This document shows positions 53,207 through 62,566 of a stretch of DNA of 64,000 bases, in pieces. The notes under the pieces were generated by a model, which worked only from the letters and a program-made list of their open reading frames with translations, was not told where the DNA came from and did not search any database. The translations under genes and the position numbers were made by a program. Location: assembly GCA_014218215.1 (NCBI GenBank), contig CP043652.1, positions 2,914,001-2,978,000 on the forward strand, written 5' to 3'. Positions within the stretch are counted from its first letter, which is position 1; the number at the start of each line of letters is the position of its first letter. Source of the DNA: Geodermatophilaceae bacterium NBWT11. Lineage in GTDB: Bacteria > Actinomycetota > Actinomycetes > Mycobacteriales > Geodermatophilaceae.

Positions 53207-53632
53207 TCAGGGCTGCAGCGCCGCGGTCAGGCGGGCCAGCGCGGGGAGGGCTGCGGTGATCGAGGCGACCTCGTCGTCGTCGAGGTGTGCCAGCGGCTCG
53301 GCGAGCCGGGCCGCCCGGGTCTGCCGGCGGCGGTCGAGCAGGGCGGCGCCCTCGTCGGTCAGGGACAGCACGACGACCCGCCGGTCGGTGGGGTCGCCGG
53401 AGCGGGCCACCAGTCCGGCCGTGGTCAGCCGGGCGACCAACGCGGTCATCGAGGGCTGGCTGACGCCCTCGGTCGCCGCCAGGTCGGTCAGTCGTGCGGG
53501 CCCGGTCTGGCGCAGGGTCGACAGGGTCGCCGCCGCGGTGAGGCTGAGCTCGGTACGGGTGCTGGTCAGCTGCCGCAGGCCGACGACGACGTCGTCGAGC
53601 CGCTCGGCCAGGTCCGTCCGGTCAGTGGGCAC
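53207..53632 (-). CDS. MarR family regulator of the adjacent MFS transporter
   Basis: A 141-residue winged-helix repressor (ARLTDLAATEGVSQPSMTALVARLTTAGLVARSGDPTDRRVVVLSLTDEGAALL), with the typical DxRxxxxxLTxxG wing. It is first in a two-gene operon with an MFS pump, so it probably represses the pump until a toxic compound binds. A palindromic operator candidate lies immediately upstream. Confidence 0.9.
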   Translation of the reverse strand: MPTDRTDLAERLDDVVVGLRQLTSTRTELSLTAAATLSTLRQTGPARLTDLAATEGVSQPSMTALVARLTTAGLVARSGDPTDRRVVVLSLTDEGAALLDRRRQTRAARLAEPLAHLDDDEVASITAALPALARLTAALQP

Positions 53633-53638
53633 CCATCA

Positions 53639-53648
53639 GTTGTACAAC
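53639..53648 (-). promoter_or_regulatory. Candidate MarR operator (GTTGTACAAC)
   Basis: A perfect 10-bp palindrome 6 bp upstream of the marR start. An AGTTG at 53638 and CAACT at 53650-53654 add a wider symmetry. AT-rich for this genome, and placed to overlap the start of transcription. Confidence 0.6.
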
Positions 53649-53667
53649 GCAACTATGGATCGCGCCA

Positions 53668-55194
53668 TCAGAACCAGGAGGGGAACCACATCCGCTGGAC
53701 CCACTCGGCGTAGGAGAGCGGCTGCCCGGTGAGGACCGGGTAGAAGAAGACGAAGGTCATCGCGACCACGGCCAGGTAGAGGCTGACCGCGCCGAGCCCC
53801 AGCCAGCGGCGGAACTGGGTCGCGCGCGGGGAGCCGAGCACGTCCTGCAGCACGAGCACGACGGCGAGGATGAAGAACGGCACGACCGGGGCCATGTAGA
53901 AGACGAACATCGTGCGCTCGAGGTTGACGAACCAGGTCAGCCACCCGGCGGCGATGCCGACGGCGATGGTGATCGCGGCCGGGTCGCGGCGGGCGACGAT
54001 CCGCCACACCAGCCAGAGCATCGCCGGGGCGAACGCGAACCACAGCGTGGGCGTGCCGACCATCAGGATGTAGCGCACCACCTGGTCACCGGCGGAGTCG
54101 GTGAGCCCCTGCGGGTTCCACAGCAGGATGGGCCGGCCGTCGACCAGCCAGGACCACGGCCCGGACTCCCACGGGTGCGGCGTGGACAGCCCGCTGTGGA
54201 ACGTCAGCCACTCCCCGTGCATGTGCCACAGCGACCGCAACGCACCCGGCACGAAGCCGAACGACGTGTCCGGGTTCTGCTCGGCCCAGTGCCGGCCCTG
54301 CGCGTTCTCGGCCAGGAACCACTGCGTGAAGCTCGCCAGGTAGGTCAGCACCGGGACGACGGCCAGGGCCCACAGCGCCCCGGGCAGGCCGCGGCGCAGC
54401 ACCGTGCGGGTGGGGCTGGCGACACCGGCCTTCCGCCAGGCCGCCCGGTCCCAGAACAGGGTCAGGACGGCGAAGAACGCCAGGAAGTAGACCCCGGACC
54501 ACTTCACCGACGCGGCACAGCCGAAGAGCACCCCCGCCGCGATCCGCCAGCCCCGCGGGCCCAGCGCGAACTCCCGGACCGGCCTGGTCAGCCCCGCCGT
54601 GCGGTCGCGCACCCGCTGTCGGGTGCGGTCGCGGTCGACCACCAGGCAGGCCACCGCGCAGACCACGAAGACCTGCAGGAAGACGTCGAGCAGCCCGATC
54701 CGACCGAGGGTGAAGGAGAACCCGTCCAGCGCGAGCAGCAGGCCGGCGATCAGCCCGAGCAGCGTCGACCCGGTGAGCCGGCGGGCCAGCCGCACGAGCA
54801 CGACGACGGCGATCGTGCCGGCGATCACGCTCGGGATGCGCCAGCCGAAGGAGTCGTAGCCGAAGAGCCGGATGCCCCCGGAGATGAGGATCTTGCCCAG
54901 CGGCGGGTGGACGATGAACGTGTAGCCGCGGTTGTACTCGTAGCCCCACTCGATCATCTCGTTCGCCTCGGGCGGGTAGTACGCCTCGTCGAAGAGCAGG
55001 TCGCCGGGGTAGCTGAGGTCCCACAGCCGGGCCACGAACGTCGCGATGCCGAGCACCGCGGTCAGCACCCAGGACAGCAACCGGTCGGTGGGCAGCGGTG
55101 GGGTCCACTGCCGGGCCGGACGGCGCGGGGCCCGCCGGTGCGACGGCGGTGGCGGCGCCCCGTCGTCCACCCGTTCCGGGGCCAGCACCGCCAT
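53668..55194 (-). CDS. pmt: Dolichyl-phosphate-mannose-protein mannosyltransferase (Pmt)
   Basis: A 508-residue GT39 membrane enzyme that adds mannose from polyprenyl-phosphate-mannose to secreted proteins. The first extracytoplasmic loop has DLLFDEAYYPPEA (the catalytic Asp-Glu) and VHPPLGK, as in Rv1002c; later loops carry GRPILLWNPQG and NLERTMFVFYMAPVVPF. About 10-11 membrane helices. ATG with a -10-like TACCCT six nt upstream. Divergent from rsmI, a pair kept in many actinobacteria. Confidence 0.95.
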   Translation of the reverse strand: MAVLAPERVDDGAPPPPSHRRAPRRPARQWTPPLPTDRLLSWVLTAVLGIATFVARLWDLSYPGDLLFDEAYYPPEANEMIEWGYEYNRGYTFIVHPPLGKILISGGIRLFGYDSFGWRIPSVIAGTIAVVVLVRLARRLTGSTLLGLIAGLLLALDGFSFTLGRIGLLDVFLQVFVVCAVACLVVDRDRTRQRVRDRTAGLTRPVREFALGPRGWRIAAGVLFGCAASVKWSGVYFLAFFAVLTLFWDRAAWRKAGVASPTRTVLRRGLPGALWALAVVPVLTYLASFTQWFLAENAQGRHWAEQNPDTSFGFVPGALRSLWHMHGEWLTFHSGLSTPHPWESGPWSWLVDGRPILLWNPQGLTDSAGDQVVRYILMVGTPTLWFAFAPAMLWLVWRIVARRDPAAITIAVGIAAGWLTWFVNLERTMFVFYMAPVVPFFILAVVLVLQDVLGSPRATQFRRWLGLGAVSLYLAVVAMTFVFFYPVLTGQPLSYAEWVQRMWFPSWF

Positions 55195-55246
55195 GCGGCC
55201 AGGGTAGGTGGCGGGTACGACACGGCCGCCGTGACAGGCTCCTGAG

Positions 55247-56095
55247 GTGGCAGGACGACTGGTGCTCGGTGGCGCCCCCCTGGGTCAGCCCGGCGACGTC
55301 GGACCCCGGCTGCGGCAGGCGATGGCCGACGCCGACGTGCTGGCCTGTGAGGACACCCGCCGCCTGCACCGGCTGGCCCAGGACCTCGAGGTGCGTTTCA
55401 CCGGTCGGGTCGTGACCTTCCACGAGACCGTCGAGACCTCCCGGCTGCCCGGGCTGGTCGCCGCGATGGAGGCGGGCCAGACCGTCCTGCTGGTCACCGA
55501 CGCCGGCATGCCCTCGGTCTCCGACCCCGGCTACACCCTGGTGCGCGCCGCCGTCGACGCCGGCATCGAGGTCACCTCGGTGCCCGGCCCCTCCGCCGTC
55601 ACCACCGCGCTGGCGGTCTCCGGGCTGCCCTGCGACCGGTTCTGCTTCGAGGGCTTCGTGCCCCGCCGCGGCCGCCGCACCGCCTTCACCGCGCTGCTCA
55701 CCGAGCCCCGCACGATGGTCTTCTTCGAGTCCCCGCACCGGCTGGCCGACGCCCTGGCCGACGCCGCCGCCGTGCTGGGGGAGGACCGGCCCGCCGTCGT
55801 CTGCCGCGAGCTGACCAAGACCCACGAGGAGGTCGTCCGCGGCACCCTGGGCTCGCTGGCCGCCTGGGCCGCCGAGGGTGTGCGCGGGGAGATCACCCTC
55901 GTCGTCGCCGGTGCCCCCGCGGGCCCGGTCGACCTCACCCCCGCCGAGCTCGCCGCCGAGGTCGCCCGCGAGGAGGCCGCCGGTGAGACCCGCAAGGACG
56001 CCATCCGCGCCGTCGTCACCCGCACCGGCCTCCCCAAGCGCGTCGTCTTCGACGCCGTCGTCGCCGCCAAGCCCCCACCCCCCACCCGCGGCTGA
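55247..56095 (+). CDS. rsmI: 16S rRNA (cytidine(1402)-2'-O)-methyltransferase RsmI
   Basis: A 282-residue SAM-dependent methyltransferase of the tetrapyrrole-methylase fold. DVLACEDTRRLHRL, VTDAGMPSVSDPGYTLVRAA, SVPGPSAVTTALAVSGL and FFESPHR are the family signatures. The usual N-terminal TPIGN is AAPLGQ-like (GGAPLGQ), a mild divergence. GTG start with a -10-like CAGGCT six nt upstream. The pmt/rsmI pair and the later metG-tatD match M. tuberculosis order. Confidence 0.95.
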   Translation: MAGRLVLGGAPLGQPGDVGPRLRQAMADADVLACEDTRRLHRLAQDLEVRFTGRVVTFHETVETSRLPGLVAAMEAGQTVLLVTDAGMPSVSDPGYTLVRAAVDAGIEVTSVPGPSAVTTALAVSGLPCDRFCFEGFVPRRGRRTAFTALLTEPRTMVFFESPHRLADALADAAAVLGEDRPAVVCRELTKTHEEVVRGTLGSLAAWAAEGVRGEITLVVAGAPAGPVDLTPAELAAEVAREEAAGETRKDAIRAVVTRTGLPKRVVFDAVVAAKPPPPTRG

Positions 56096-56107
56096 CCCTG
56101 TTCGCGG

Positions 56108-56165
56108 CAAAGGAACCTCTGCCCCCCACGAGAGCTCGTCGAGGGGGTGTATAGGTTCCTCCGTC
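56108..56165. repeat. Hairpin-family element, copy B
   Basis: AAGGAACCTCTGC plus a C-run on the left, and GGGGGTGTATAGGTTCCT on the right, around a ~15-nt loop. It shares its core with the elements at 6791 and 57193. It lies between the convergent rsmI and DUF559 genes. Confidence 0.72.
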
Positions 56166-56176
56166 GAGCCTCCGCG

Positions 56177-57109
56177 TCAGCCGGCGCGCAGCTGCTGCAG
56201 CCGCATGGCGTACACGGCCAGCACCTTCGCCCGGACGCCGTCCGGGTCTCGCAGCACCTCCGCGTACGTGAACCGCAGCACCAGCCAGCCCGCGGCGGCG
56301 AAGAGCGCATCCCGTGCGAGGTCGTCGGTCCGGTCGCGGGCGGACGAGTGGAACGCGGCCCCGTCCAGCTCGACGCCCAACATCACCTCCTCCCAGGCCC
56401 GGTCGAGGTGGCGGGTGATGCCGTCCGGACACTGCACCGCCCGCTGACCGACGCTGCGCGGCAAGGACCTGTGCCGGAAGACGGCCAGCACTCCCATGGC
56501 CTCGAGCTCGCTGCGGACGCCGTCAGCGACGAGCGCGATGGTCTGCGCGAGCTCCCGTCGTCCACCGAGGGTGGGTCGGCTCGCGAGGGCTGCGACGAGG
56601 GCCGCTGCGTCCAGCCCCGTCGTCCGCACCGCGTCGACGACGGCCGGCCGTCGCTCTCTCCGGGGGAGCAGCGGCCACGCGGCCACCAGGCTGTCGGCGA
56701 GCGGCGTGACGGGCAGCCCCCGGACCCACGTCACGTCAGCGTCGGAGAAGCCGTTCCGACGGTGGACGACGAGGCCCTGCGTCCCGGCGCTCTTCCGGGA
56801 CGCCGTGATCGTGGTGTGCACGACGCCGGAGAGCTCGCGCTGGCCGTGCACGGCCAGCGCGGTAGTGTGGCTCAGCGCCGTCGTCCCGCCGACGCAGAGG
56901 ACGGCTGCCCGCAGCCGTCGGTCACCTGCCGCCGGGTTGCCCCGCGCGGTGTAGACGTGGGGGAAGACCCGCTGCAGGCGTCCGCTGTCCACGTGGTTGT
57001 CGACGATGCTCCGCGGCGCCACCCGCAGCAGGTCCTGCCTGGTCGCGAGCCCGTGCTGACGGCCCAACAGCTCGTAGACGGCTCGGTGGTGGACGTCGTC
57101 CTGGGGCAC
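56177..57109 (-). CDS. AbiEi-like antitoxin domain / DUF559 protein
   Basis: A 310-residue protein. The N-terminal ~60 residues (AVYELLGRQHGLATRQDLLRV) resemble the AbiEi antitoxin winged helix. The C-terminal ~100 residues (RHLDRAWEEVMLGVELDG, AAFHSSARDRTDDLARD, AGWLVLRFTYAEVLRDP) form the Vsr-like DUF559 nuclease-fold domain. This fusion is common, usually without a toxin, in actinobacteria; none is adjacent here. GTG start supported by a -10-like CACGAT six nt upstream. It lies between two hairpin-family elements, with a slightly less biased codon use (several NNA/NNT codons). Confidence 0.78.
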   Translation of the reverse strand: MPQDDVHHRAVYELLGRQHGLATRQDLLRVAPRSIVDNHVDSGRLQRVFPHVYTARGNPAAGDRRLRAAVLCVGGTTALSHTTALAVHGQRELSGVVHTTITASRKSAGTQGLVVHRRNGFSDADVTWVRGLPVTPLADSLVAAWPLLPRRERRPAVVDAVRTTGLDAAALVAALASRPTLGGRRELAQTIALVADGVRSELEAMGVLAVFRHRSLPRSVGQRAVQCPDGITRHLDRAWEEVMLGVELDGAAFHSSARDRTDDLARDALFAAAGWLVLRFTYAEVLRDPDGVRAKVLAVYAMRLQQLRAG

Positions 57110-57192
57110 GGCTCGATCGTGGCGTCCGACGAGTCGCCGCAGACCGCTCGTGGGAGATCTGTGGACAACTCCGGCGCCCCCCGGGATCAGTG

Positions 57193-57252
57193 GCAAAGGA
57201 ACCTCCGCACCCCCTCTGGGCGCAGATCGGGGGTGTAGAGGTTCCTTTGTCG
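57193..57252. repeat. Hairpin-family element, copy C
   Basis: GCAAAGGAACCTCCGCACCCC on the left and GGGGGTGTAGAGGTTCCTTTGT on the right form a ~22-bp stem with about three mismatches. It lies upstream of the DUF559 gene and just past the corA stop, so it may be the corA terminator. Confidence 0.75.
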
Positions 57253-57270
57253 GGGGGTGGGGGTGGCGCG

Positions 57271-58359
57271 CTACAGCCAGCCGCTGCGCTTGAAGCCGCG
57301 CCAGAGCAGGGTGCAGGCGCCCAGCATCACGAGGAGGACCAGCGGGTAGCCGAAGGTCCAGTGCAGCTCAGGCATGTGGTCGAAGTTCATCCCGTAGATC
57401 CCGGCGATGGCGGTGGGGACGGCGATGATGCCGGCCCAGGCGGAGATCTTGCGCATGTCCTCGTTGTCGGCCAGCGAGGTGCGGGCCAGCGACGCCTGCA
57501 GGATCGAGGTGAGCAGCTCGTCGAGGGCCGAGATCTGGTCGCGCACCCGGATGGTGTGGTCGTGCACGTCGCGGAAGTACGAGCGCATCTCGTCCGGGAC
57601 GACGTCGCCGGTGCGCTCGGACAGCGCGTGCAGCGGGAGGTCCAGCGGGGTGACCGCCCGGCGCAGCTGCATCAGCTCGCGCTTGAGCTGGTAGAGCCGC
57701 GGGATGTCGTCGGTGCGCTGGGGGGAGAAGACCGAGGCCTCGAGCTCGTCGACGTCCTCCTCGACGGCGGCGGCGACCTCGACGTAGTGGTCGACGACGA
57801 GGTCGGCCACGGCGTAGAGCACCGCCGACGGGCCGTGGCAGAGCAGGTCGGGCTGTTCCTCCAGCCGCTTGCGCAGCTCGGCCAGCCCGCCGTGCTGCCC
57901 GTGCCGGACGGTGATCACGTGGTGCTCGCCTAGGAAGACCATGACCTCGCCGGTGTCCACCACCTCGCTGGTCGACGTCAGCTCCTCGTGCTCCACGTAG
58001 GCCGCGGTCTTGAGCACCATGAACAGGCCGTCGTCGTACCGGTCGAGCTTGGGGCGCTGGTGGGCGTAGACGGCGTCCTCGACGGCCAGCGGGTGCAGCC
58101 CGTACTGGGCGGCGATCGACTCGAACTCGGCCTCGCTGGGCTCGGCCAGCCCCAGCCAGACGAAGCCGTCCCGCTCGGTGGCGACCCGCAGGGCCTCCTC
58201 CACCGGGACGTCGGGCACGCGCGCGCCGTCGACGTAGACGCCGCAGCCGACGACGGGTCCGCCGGACTCGCGCAGCGGGGCCGCGTGCAGGGGCTGTCCG
58301 GCGGGCCGCGGGACGTGCCGGGGACGCGGGCGGGGGGCCCGCGCGTCGGTGCTGGTCAT
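57271..58359 (-). CDS. corA: CorA family magnesium/cobalt transport protein
   Basis: A 362-residue channel. The long soluble N-terminal domain is followed by two C-terminal membrane helices with the diagnostic YGMNF between them. ISALDELLTSILQASLARTSLADNEDMRKISAWAGIIAVPTAIAGI is the stalk helix and first membrane segment. The N-terminal ~30 residues are basic and disordered. ATG with GGAGGAG five nt upstream. Mg2+ or Co2+ uptake or export. Confidence 0.95.
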   Translation of the reverse strand: MTSTDARAPRPRPRHVPRPAGQPLHAAPLRESGGPVVGCGVYVDGARVPDVPVEEALRVATERDGFVWLGLAEPSEAEFESIAAQYGLHPLAVEDAVYAHQRPKLDRYDDGLFMVLKTAAYVEHEELTSTSEVVDTGEVMVFLGEHHVITVRHGQHGGLAELRKRLEEQPDLLCHGPSAVLYAVADLVVDHYVEVAAAVEEDVDELEASVFSPQRTDDIPRLYQLKRELMQLRRAVTPLDLPLHALSERTGDVVPDEMRSYFRDVHDHTIRVRDQISALDELLTSILQASLARTSLADNEDMRKISAWAGIIAVPTAIAGIYGMNFDHMPELHWTFGYPLVLLVMLGACTLLWRGFKRSGWL

Positions 58360-58466
58360 CGTTCTCCTCCGACTGCGGGACGACGGCGAGCGTAGGCGTG
58401 CGGGGTGGGGTGACGCATGGCACTCTCCCGTTGCACCGATCAACCACGGGTCCGAGGGGGAGTCAC

Positions 58467-59990
58467 ATGGCCGTCGCCAACGGCAGGCGGGTCAAGAGCG
58501 TCGAGGACTCGATCGCCGACACCGAAGAGCCCGAACACCAGCTCAAGAAGAACCTGTCCGGTCTGGACCTCACGGTCTTCGGCGTGGGCGTGATCATCGG
58601 CACGGGCATCTTCGTGCTCACCGGCGAGGTCGCCCAGACGACGACGGGGCCCGCGGTCGCGATCTCCTTCGTCATCGCCGGGATCGTCTGCGGGCTGGCC
58701 GCCCTCTGCTACGCCGAGTTCGCCTCGACGGTGCCGGTCGCGGGCTCGGCCTACACGTTCTCCTACGCGACGTTCGGCGAGCTCATCGCCTGGATCATCG
58801 GCTGGGACCTGGTCCTGGAGCTCGCGCTGGGTGCGGCCACGGTCAGCGTGGGCTGGTCGGGGTACCTCAACCAGCTGCTGTCCGACATCGGCATCGGCCT
58901 GCCGGAGACCATCGCGGGGGAGACCGCCCGCTTCAACATCCCGGCCATGTTCATCGCGCTGCTGATGACCGGTGTGCTGATCCTGGGGATCAAGCTGTCC
59001 TCGCGGATCACCTCGATCATCGTGGCGATCAAGGTCGCGATCGTGCTGCTGGTGATCGTGGTCGGCGTCTTCTACGTCAAGGCCGCCAACTACACGCCCT
59101 TCGTCCCGCCGGCCGCGCCCGGTGAGGGCGAGACCGGGTTGACGCAGCCGTTCATCCAGCTGCTGTCCGGGTTCACCCCGAGCACCTTCGGGGTCGGCGG
59201 CATCATCGCCGGTGCGGCCATCGTGTTCTTCGCCTTCATCGGCTTCGACATCGTCGCGACCGCCGCCGAGGAGACCAAGGACCCGGCCAAGGACCTGCCC
59301 CGCGGCATCTTCGGCTCCCTCGCCGTCTGCACCGTGCTCTACGTCCTGGTCAGCCTGGTCGTCGTGGGCATGCAGAACTACACCGAGCTCAACGCCGAGG
59401 CCCCGCTGGCCGGCGCCTTCTCCAGCGTCGGACTGCCCTTCTTCGCCGGCATCATCAGCGTCGGGGCCCTGGCCGGGCTGACCAGCGTCGTGATGATCCT
59501 GATGCTGGGTCAGTCGCGGGTGCTGTTCGCGATGAGCCGCGACCACCTGCTGCCCCCGAGCCTGGCGAAGGTGCACCCCACGTACGGCACGCCCTACAAG
59601 ATCACCCTGATCACCGGTGTCATCGTGGCGATCATGGCCGGGCTCATCCCGCTGGGCACGCTGGCCGAGCTGGTGAACATCGGCACGCTCTTCGCCTTCG
59701 TGCTCGTGTCGGTCGGGGTCATCGTGCTGCGCCGCACCCGGCCCGACCTGCCCCGGTCGTTCAGGGTCCCGCTCATGCCGGTCATCCCGATCGTGGCGGC
59801 GCTGGCCAGCTTCTACCTGATGCTGAACCTGCCCACCGACACCTGGATCCGGTTCGCCGTCTGGATGGCGCTGGGCGTGGCCGTCTACTACCTCTACGGC
59901 CGCAAGCACAGCCGGCTGGCCAAGGGCGGGGACCACGACCACAGCGTGGCCACCGGCGACGGCACCGCCGGGCAGGGCCACCAGCGCTGA
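58467..59990 (+). CDS. APC family amino acid permease (cationic amino acid transporter-like)
   Basis: A 507-residue, 12-helix transporter. It has LTVFGVGVIIGTGIFVLTG in helix 1 (the unwound GxG region), ALCYAEFASTVPVAGSAYTFSYATFGE, and FFAFIGFDIVATAAEETKDPAKDLPRGI, all typical of the YfnA/CAT branch. Substrate unknown, probably amino acids. GGGGGAG precedes the ATG. It is divergent from corA. Confidence 0.92.
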   Translation: MAVANGRRVKSVEDSIADTEEPEHQLKKNLSGLDLTVFGVGVIIGTGIFVLTGEVAQTTTGPAVAISFVIAGIVCGLAALCYAEFASTVPVAGSAYTFSYATFGELIAWIIGWDLVLELALGAATVSVGWSGYLNQLLSDIGIGLPETIAGETARFNIPAMFIALLMTGVLILGIKLSSRITSIIVAIKVAIVLLVIVVGVFYVKAANYTPFVPPAAPGEGETGLTQPFIQLLSGFTPSTFGVGGIIAGAAIVFFAFIGFDIVATAAEETKDPAKDLPRGIFGSLAVCTVLYVLVSLVVVGMQNYTELNAEAPLAGAFSSVGLPFFAGIISVGALAGLTSVVMILMLGQSRVLFAMSRDHLLPPSLAKVHPTYGTPYKITLITGVIVAIMAGLIPLGTLAELVNIGTLFAFVLVSVGVIVLRRTRPDLPRSFRVPLMPVIPIVAALASFYLMLNLPTDTWIRFAVWMALGVAVYYLYGRKHSRLAKGGDHDHSVATGDGTAGQGHQR

Positions 59991-60005
59991 CGTCGCAGGA
60001 CCCCC

Positions 60006-60045
60006 GACGGGGCCGTCTCACCCAGCCGGGTGAGGCGGCCCCGTC
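60006..60045 (+). terminator. Terminator-like hairpin after the permease gene
   Basis: An 18-bp stem with one wobble (60006-60023 with 60028-60045) and an AGCC loop, 15 nt after the stop. Confidence 0.75.
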
Positions 60046-60115
60046 GTCGTCTCCGGACCCGCCCCGGGTGTGACGACCTCACCGGTGACCGCCCGTCACC
60101 GGCCAGGGAGTCCCG

Positions 60116-60763
60116 TTGTCCAGCACCGTCGCCCTCGACGACACCGTCGCGTTCGCGCGCGTGCTGGTCTCCGGCAGGGGACGGCGACGCCCGCCGGTCA
60201 CCGCCGTCGCCGCGGGGTCCCTCGCCGTGCTGGAGGCCGTCGGGCTGCTCGCGGTGGGGCTCACCTCCCTGGACGGGCTGTGGGGCAGCGGCCTGCGGCC
60301 CCCGGTCGGACTGGTCGTGGTCACCCTCGTGGCCCTGGCCGGCTGGGTCGTGCTGGCCGCCGGCGGTGGCGCCGGGCTGGTCGACGGCAGCGGCGGCCGG
60401 TTGCTGGTCGCGGTGGCGCTCGGCGAGCTGGGCGTGCTGGTGGTCGGGGGACTGACCCTCGGGTTCGACGGGGACGGCGTCCGGCACGTGCCGGCCGGGG
60501 CGTTCGCCGTCCCGGTGCCGGCCCTGGTGCTGCTCGCCCTCGCCGTCCCGCTGGGCAAGCTGCTGCTGGCGACGACGCCGTCCGCCCAGGCCTGGAGCGA
60601 GGCCGCCGCCCGCCGTCCGCCGGCCGTGCGCACGCCGGCGGCGCGCCCGCGGGTGCGGGTCGCGACCCTCCTCGCGATCGCCGCGGTGCTCACCGCGGTC
60701 GCGCTGACCGGGCCGACGACGGCCGACGGGACGGCGACGATCACGGTGGACAGCGCTCCGTAG
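60116..60763 (+). CDS. Hypothetical membrane protein
   Basis: A 215-residue protein with about four to five membrane helices (AVAAGSLAVLEAVGLLAVGL, VGLVVVTLVALAGWVVLAA, LLVAVALGELGVLVVGG, VPALVLLALAVPLGKLLL and a C-terminal one). I do not recognise a family. It starts with TTG, supported by AGGGAG five nt upstream. It ends 9 bp before metG, whose -10-like hexamer overlaps this gene's stop codon. Confidence 0.6.
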   Translation: MSSTVALDDTVAFARVLVSGRGRRRPPVTAVAAGSLAVLEAVGLLAVGLTSLDGLWGSGLRPPVGLVVVTLVALAGWVVLAAGGGAGLVDGSGGRLLVAVALGELGVLVVGGLTLGFDGDGVRHVPAGAFAVPVPALVLLALAVPLGKLLLATTPSAQAWSEAAARRPPAVRTPAARPRVRVATLLAIAAVLTAVALTGPTTADGTATITVDSAP

Positions 60764-60772
60764 TCTCGTGCC

Positions 60773-62566
60773 GTGAGTGATCGGCACATCCTGACCGCAG
60801 TCGCCTGGCCCTACGCGAACGGCCCGAGACACATCGGGCACGTCTCGGGCTTCGGCGTCCCCTCCGACGTCTTCAGCCGGTACCACCGGATGGCCGGGGA
60901 CCGGGTGCTGATGGTCAGCGGCACCGACGAGCACGGCACCCCGATCACGGTCGCCGCCGACGCCGAGGGGGTCACCCCTCGCGAGATCGCCGACCGGAAC
61001 AACCGGGTCATCGTCGGTGACCTCACCGGCCTGGGGCTGAGCTACGACCTCTTCACCAGGACGACGACGGCCAACCACGCCGCCGTCAGCCAGGAGATCT
61101 TCACCGGCCTGCTGAAGAACGGCTACGTCTTCCCGCAGACCACGCTGGGCGCGATCAGCCCGTCGACCGGGCGCACGCTGCCCGACCGCTACATCGAGGG
61201 CACCTGCCCGATCTGCGGCTACGACGGCGCCCGCGGGGACCAGTGCGACAACTGCGGCAACCAGCTCGACCCGATCGACCTGGTGAACCCGGTCAGCAAG
61301 ATCAACGGCGAGACGCCGAGGTTCGTGGAGAGCGAGCACTGGTTCCTCGACCTGCCGGCCTTCGCCAAGGCCCTCGGCGACTGGCTCGGGACCCGGAAGA
61401 GCTGGCGCCCGAACGTGCTGAACTTCAGCGTCAACCTGCTCGAGGACCTCAAGCCGCGCAGCTACACCCGCGACATCGACTGGGGTGTGCGCGTCCCCCT
61501 CGACGACTGGCGCGACCGCGACGACAAGCGGATCTACGTCTGGTTCGACGCCGTCGTGGGTTACCTGTCGGCGTCCATCGAGTGGGCCCGCCGCTCGGGT
61601 GACCCCGAGGCGTGGCGCCAGTGGTGGCAGACCCCGGACTCTGACGCCTACTACTTCATGGGCAAGGACAACATCGTCTTCCACTCCGAGATCTGGCCCG
61701 CCCAGCTCCTCGGTTACAACGGCGAGGCCGCCAAGGGCGGGACGCCGGGCTCCTACGGTCGGCTGAACCTGCCCACCGAAGTGGTGTCGAGCGAGTTCCT
61801 GACCATGGAGGGCAAGAAGTTCTCCTCCTCGCGCCGGGTCGTCATCTACGTGAAGGACTTCCTGGCCCGCTACGACCCCGACGCGCTGCGCTACTTCATC
61901 GCCGTCGCCGGCCCGGAGAACCAGGACACCGACTTCACCTGGGCGGAGTTCCTGCGCCGCAACAACGACGAGCTCGTCGCCGGCTGGGGCAACCTGGTGA
62001 ACCGGTCGATCTCCATGGCGGCCAAGAACGTCGGCGCCGTGCCGCAGCCGGGCGAGCTCACCGACGCCGACCGCGCGCTGCTGGCCACCACGTCCGGGGC
62101 GTTCGCCCCGATCGGTGAGCTGCTGTCGCGCAACCGGCAGAAGGCCGCCGTCAACGAGGCGATGCGGGTGGTCGGCGAGGCCAACAAGTACCTGTCCGAC
62201 CAAGCGCCGTGGAAGCTCAAGGAGGACCCGGCCCGCCGGGACTCGGTGCTGTTCACCGCCCTCCAGGCGATCAAGGACTGCAACGCGCTGCTGTCGCCGT
62301 TCCTGCCGCACTCGGCCCAGCAGGTGCACGAGCTGCTCGGTGGCGAGGGCACCTGGTCGGTGCAGCCGCGCATCGAGGAGGTCACCGACCTCGACGACGG
62401 GTCGCCGTACCCGATCATCACCGGCGACTACGAACAGGGGCAGGCCGTCTGGGCGTCCACCCCGGTCGTGCCGGGCACCCCGCTGGCGCCGCCGAAGCCG
62501 GTCTTCACCAAGCTCGACCCCTCCATCGTGGAGGAGGAGCTGGCCCGGTTCGAGGCGGGGGAGTGA
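60773..62566 (+). CDS. metG: Methionyl-tRNA synthetase
   Basis: A 597-residue class I synthetase. [18 protein letters not shown] is the HIGH region, and GKKFSSSRR is the KMSKS-equivalent loop in the form common in high-GC bacteria. A CPICG and CDNCG zinc knuckle (~144-162) is complete. The GTG start has a -10-like TAGTCT six nt upstream, embedded in the previous gene's stop. It overlaps tatD by 4 nt. Confidence 0.97.
   Translation: MSDRHILTAVAWPYANGPRHIGHVSGFGVPSDVFSRYHRMAGDRVLMVSGTDEHGTPITVAADAEGVTPREIADRNNRVIVGDLTGLGLSYDLFTRTTTANHAAVSQEIFTGLLKNGYVFPQTTLGAISPSTGRTLPDRYIEGTCPICGYDGARGDQCDNCGNQLDPIDLVNPVSKINGETPRFVESEHWFLDLPAFAKALGDWLGTRKSWRPNVLNFSVNLLEDLKPRSYTRDIDWGVRVPLDDWRDRDDKRIYVWFDAVVGYLSASIEWARRSGDPEAWRQWWQTPDSDAYYFMGKDNIVFHSEIWPAQLLGYNGEAAKGGTPGSYGRLNLPTEVVSSEFLTMEGKKFSSSRRVVIYVKDFLARYDPDALRYFIAVAGPENQDTDFTWAEFLRRNNDELVAGWGNLVNRSISMAAKNVGAVPQPGELTDADRALLATTSGAFAPIGELLSRNRQKAAVNEAMRVVGEANKYLSDQAPWKLKEDPARRDSVLFTALQAIKDCNALLSPFLPHSAQQVHELLGGEGTWSVQPRIEEVTDLDDGSPYPIITGDYEQGQAVWASTPVVPGTPLAPPKPVFTKLDPSIVEEELARFEAGE

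Noticed and set aside
61801-61850. Degenerate KMSKS motif making metG non-functional
   Set aside because: KKFSSSR is the normal variant in methionyl-tRNA synthetases of this group, and the rest of the enzyme is intact.
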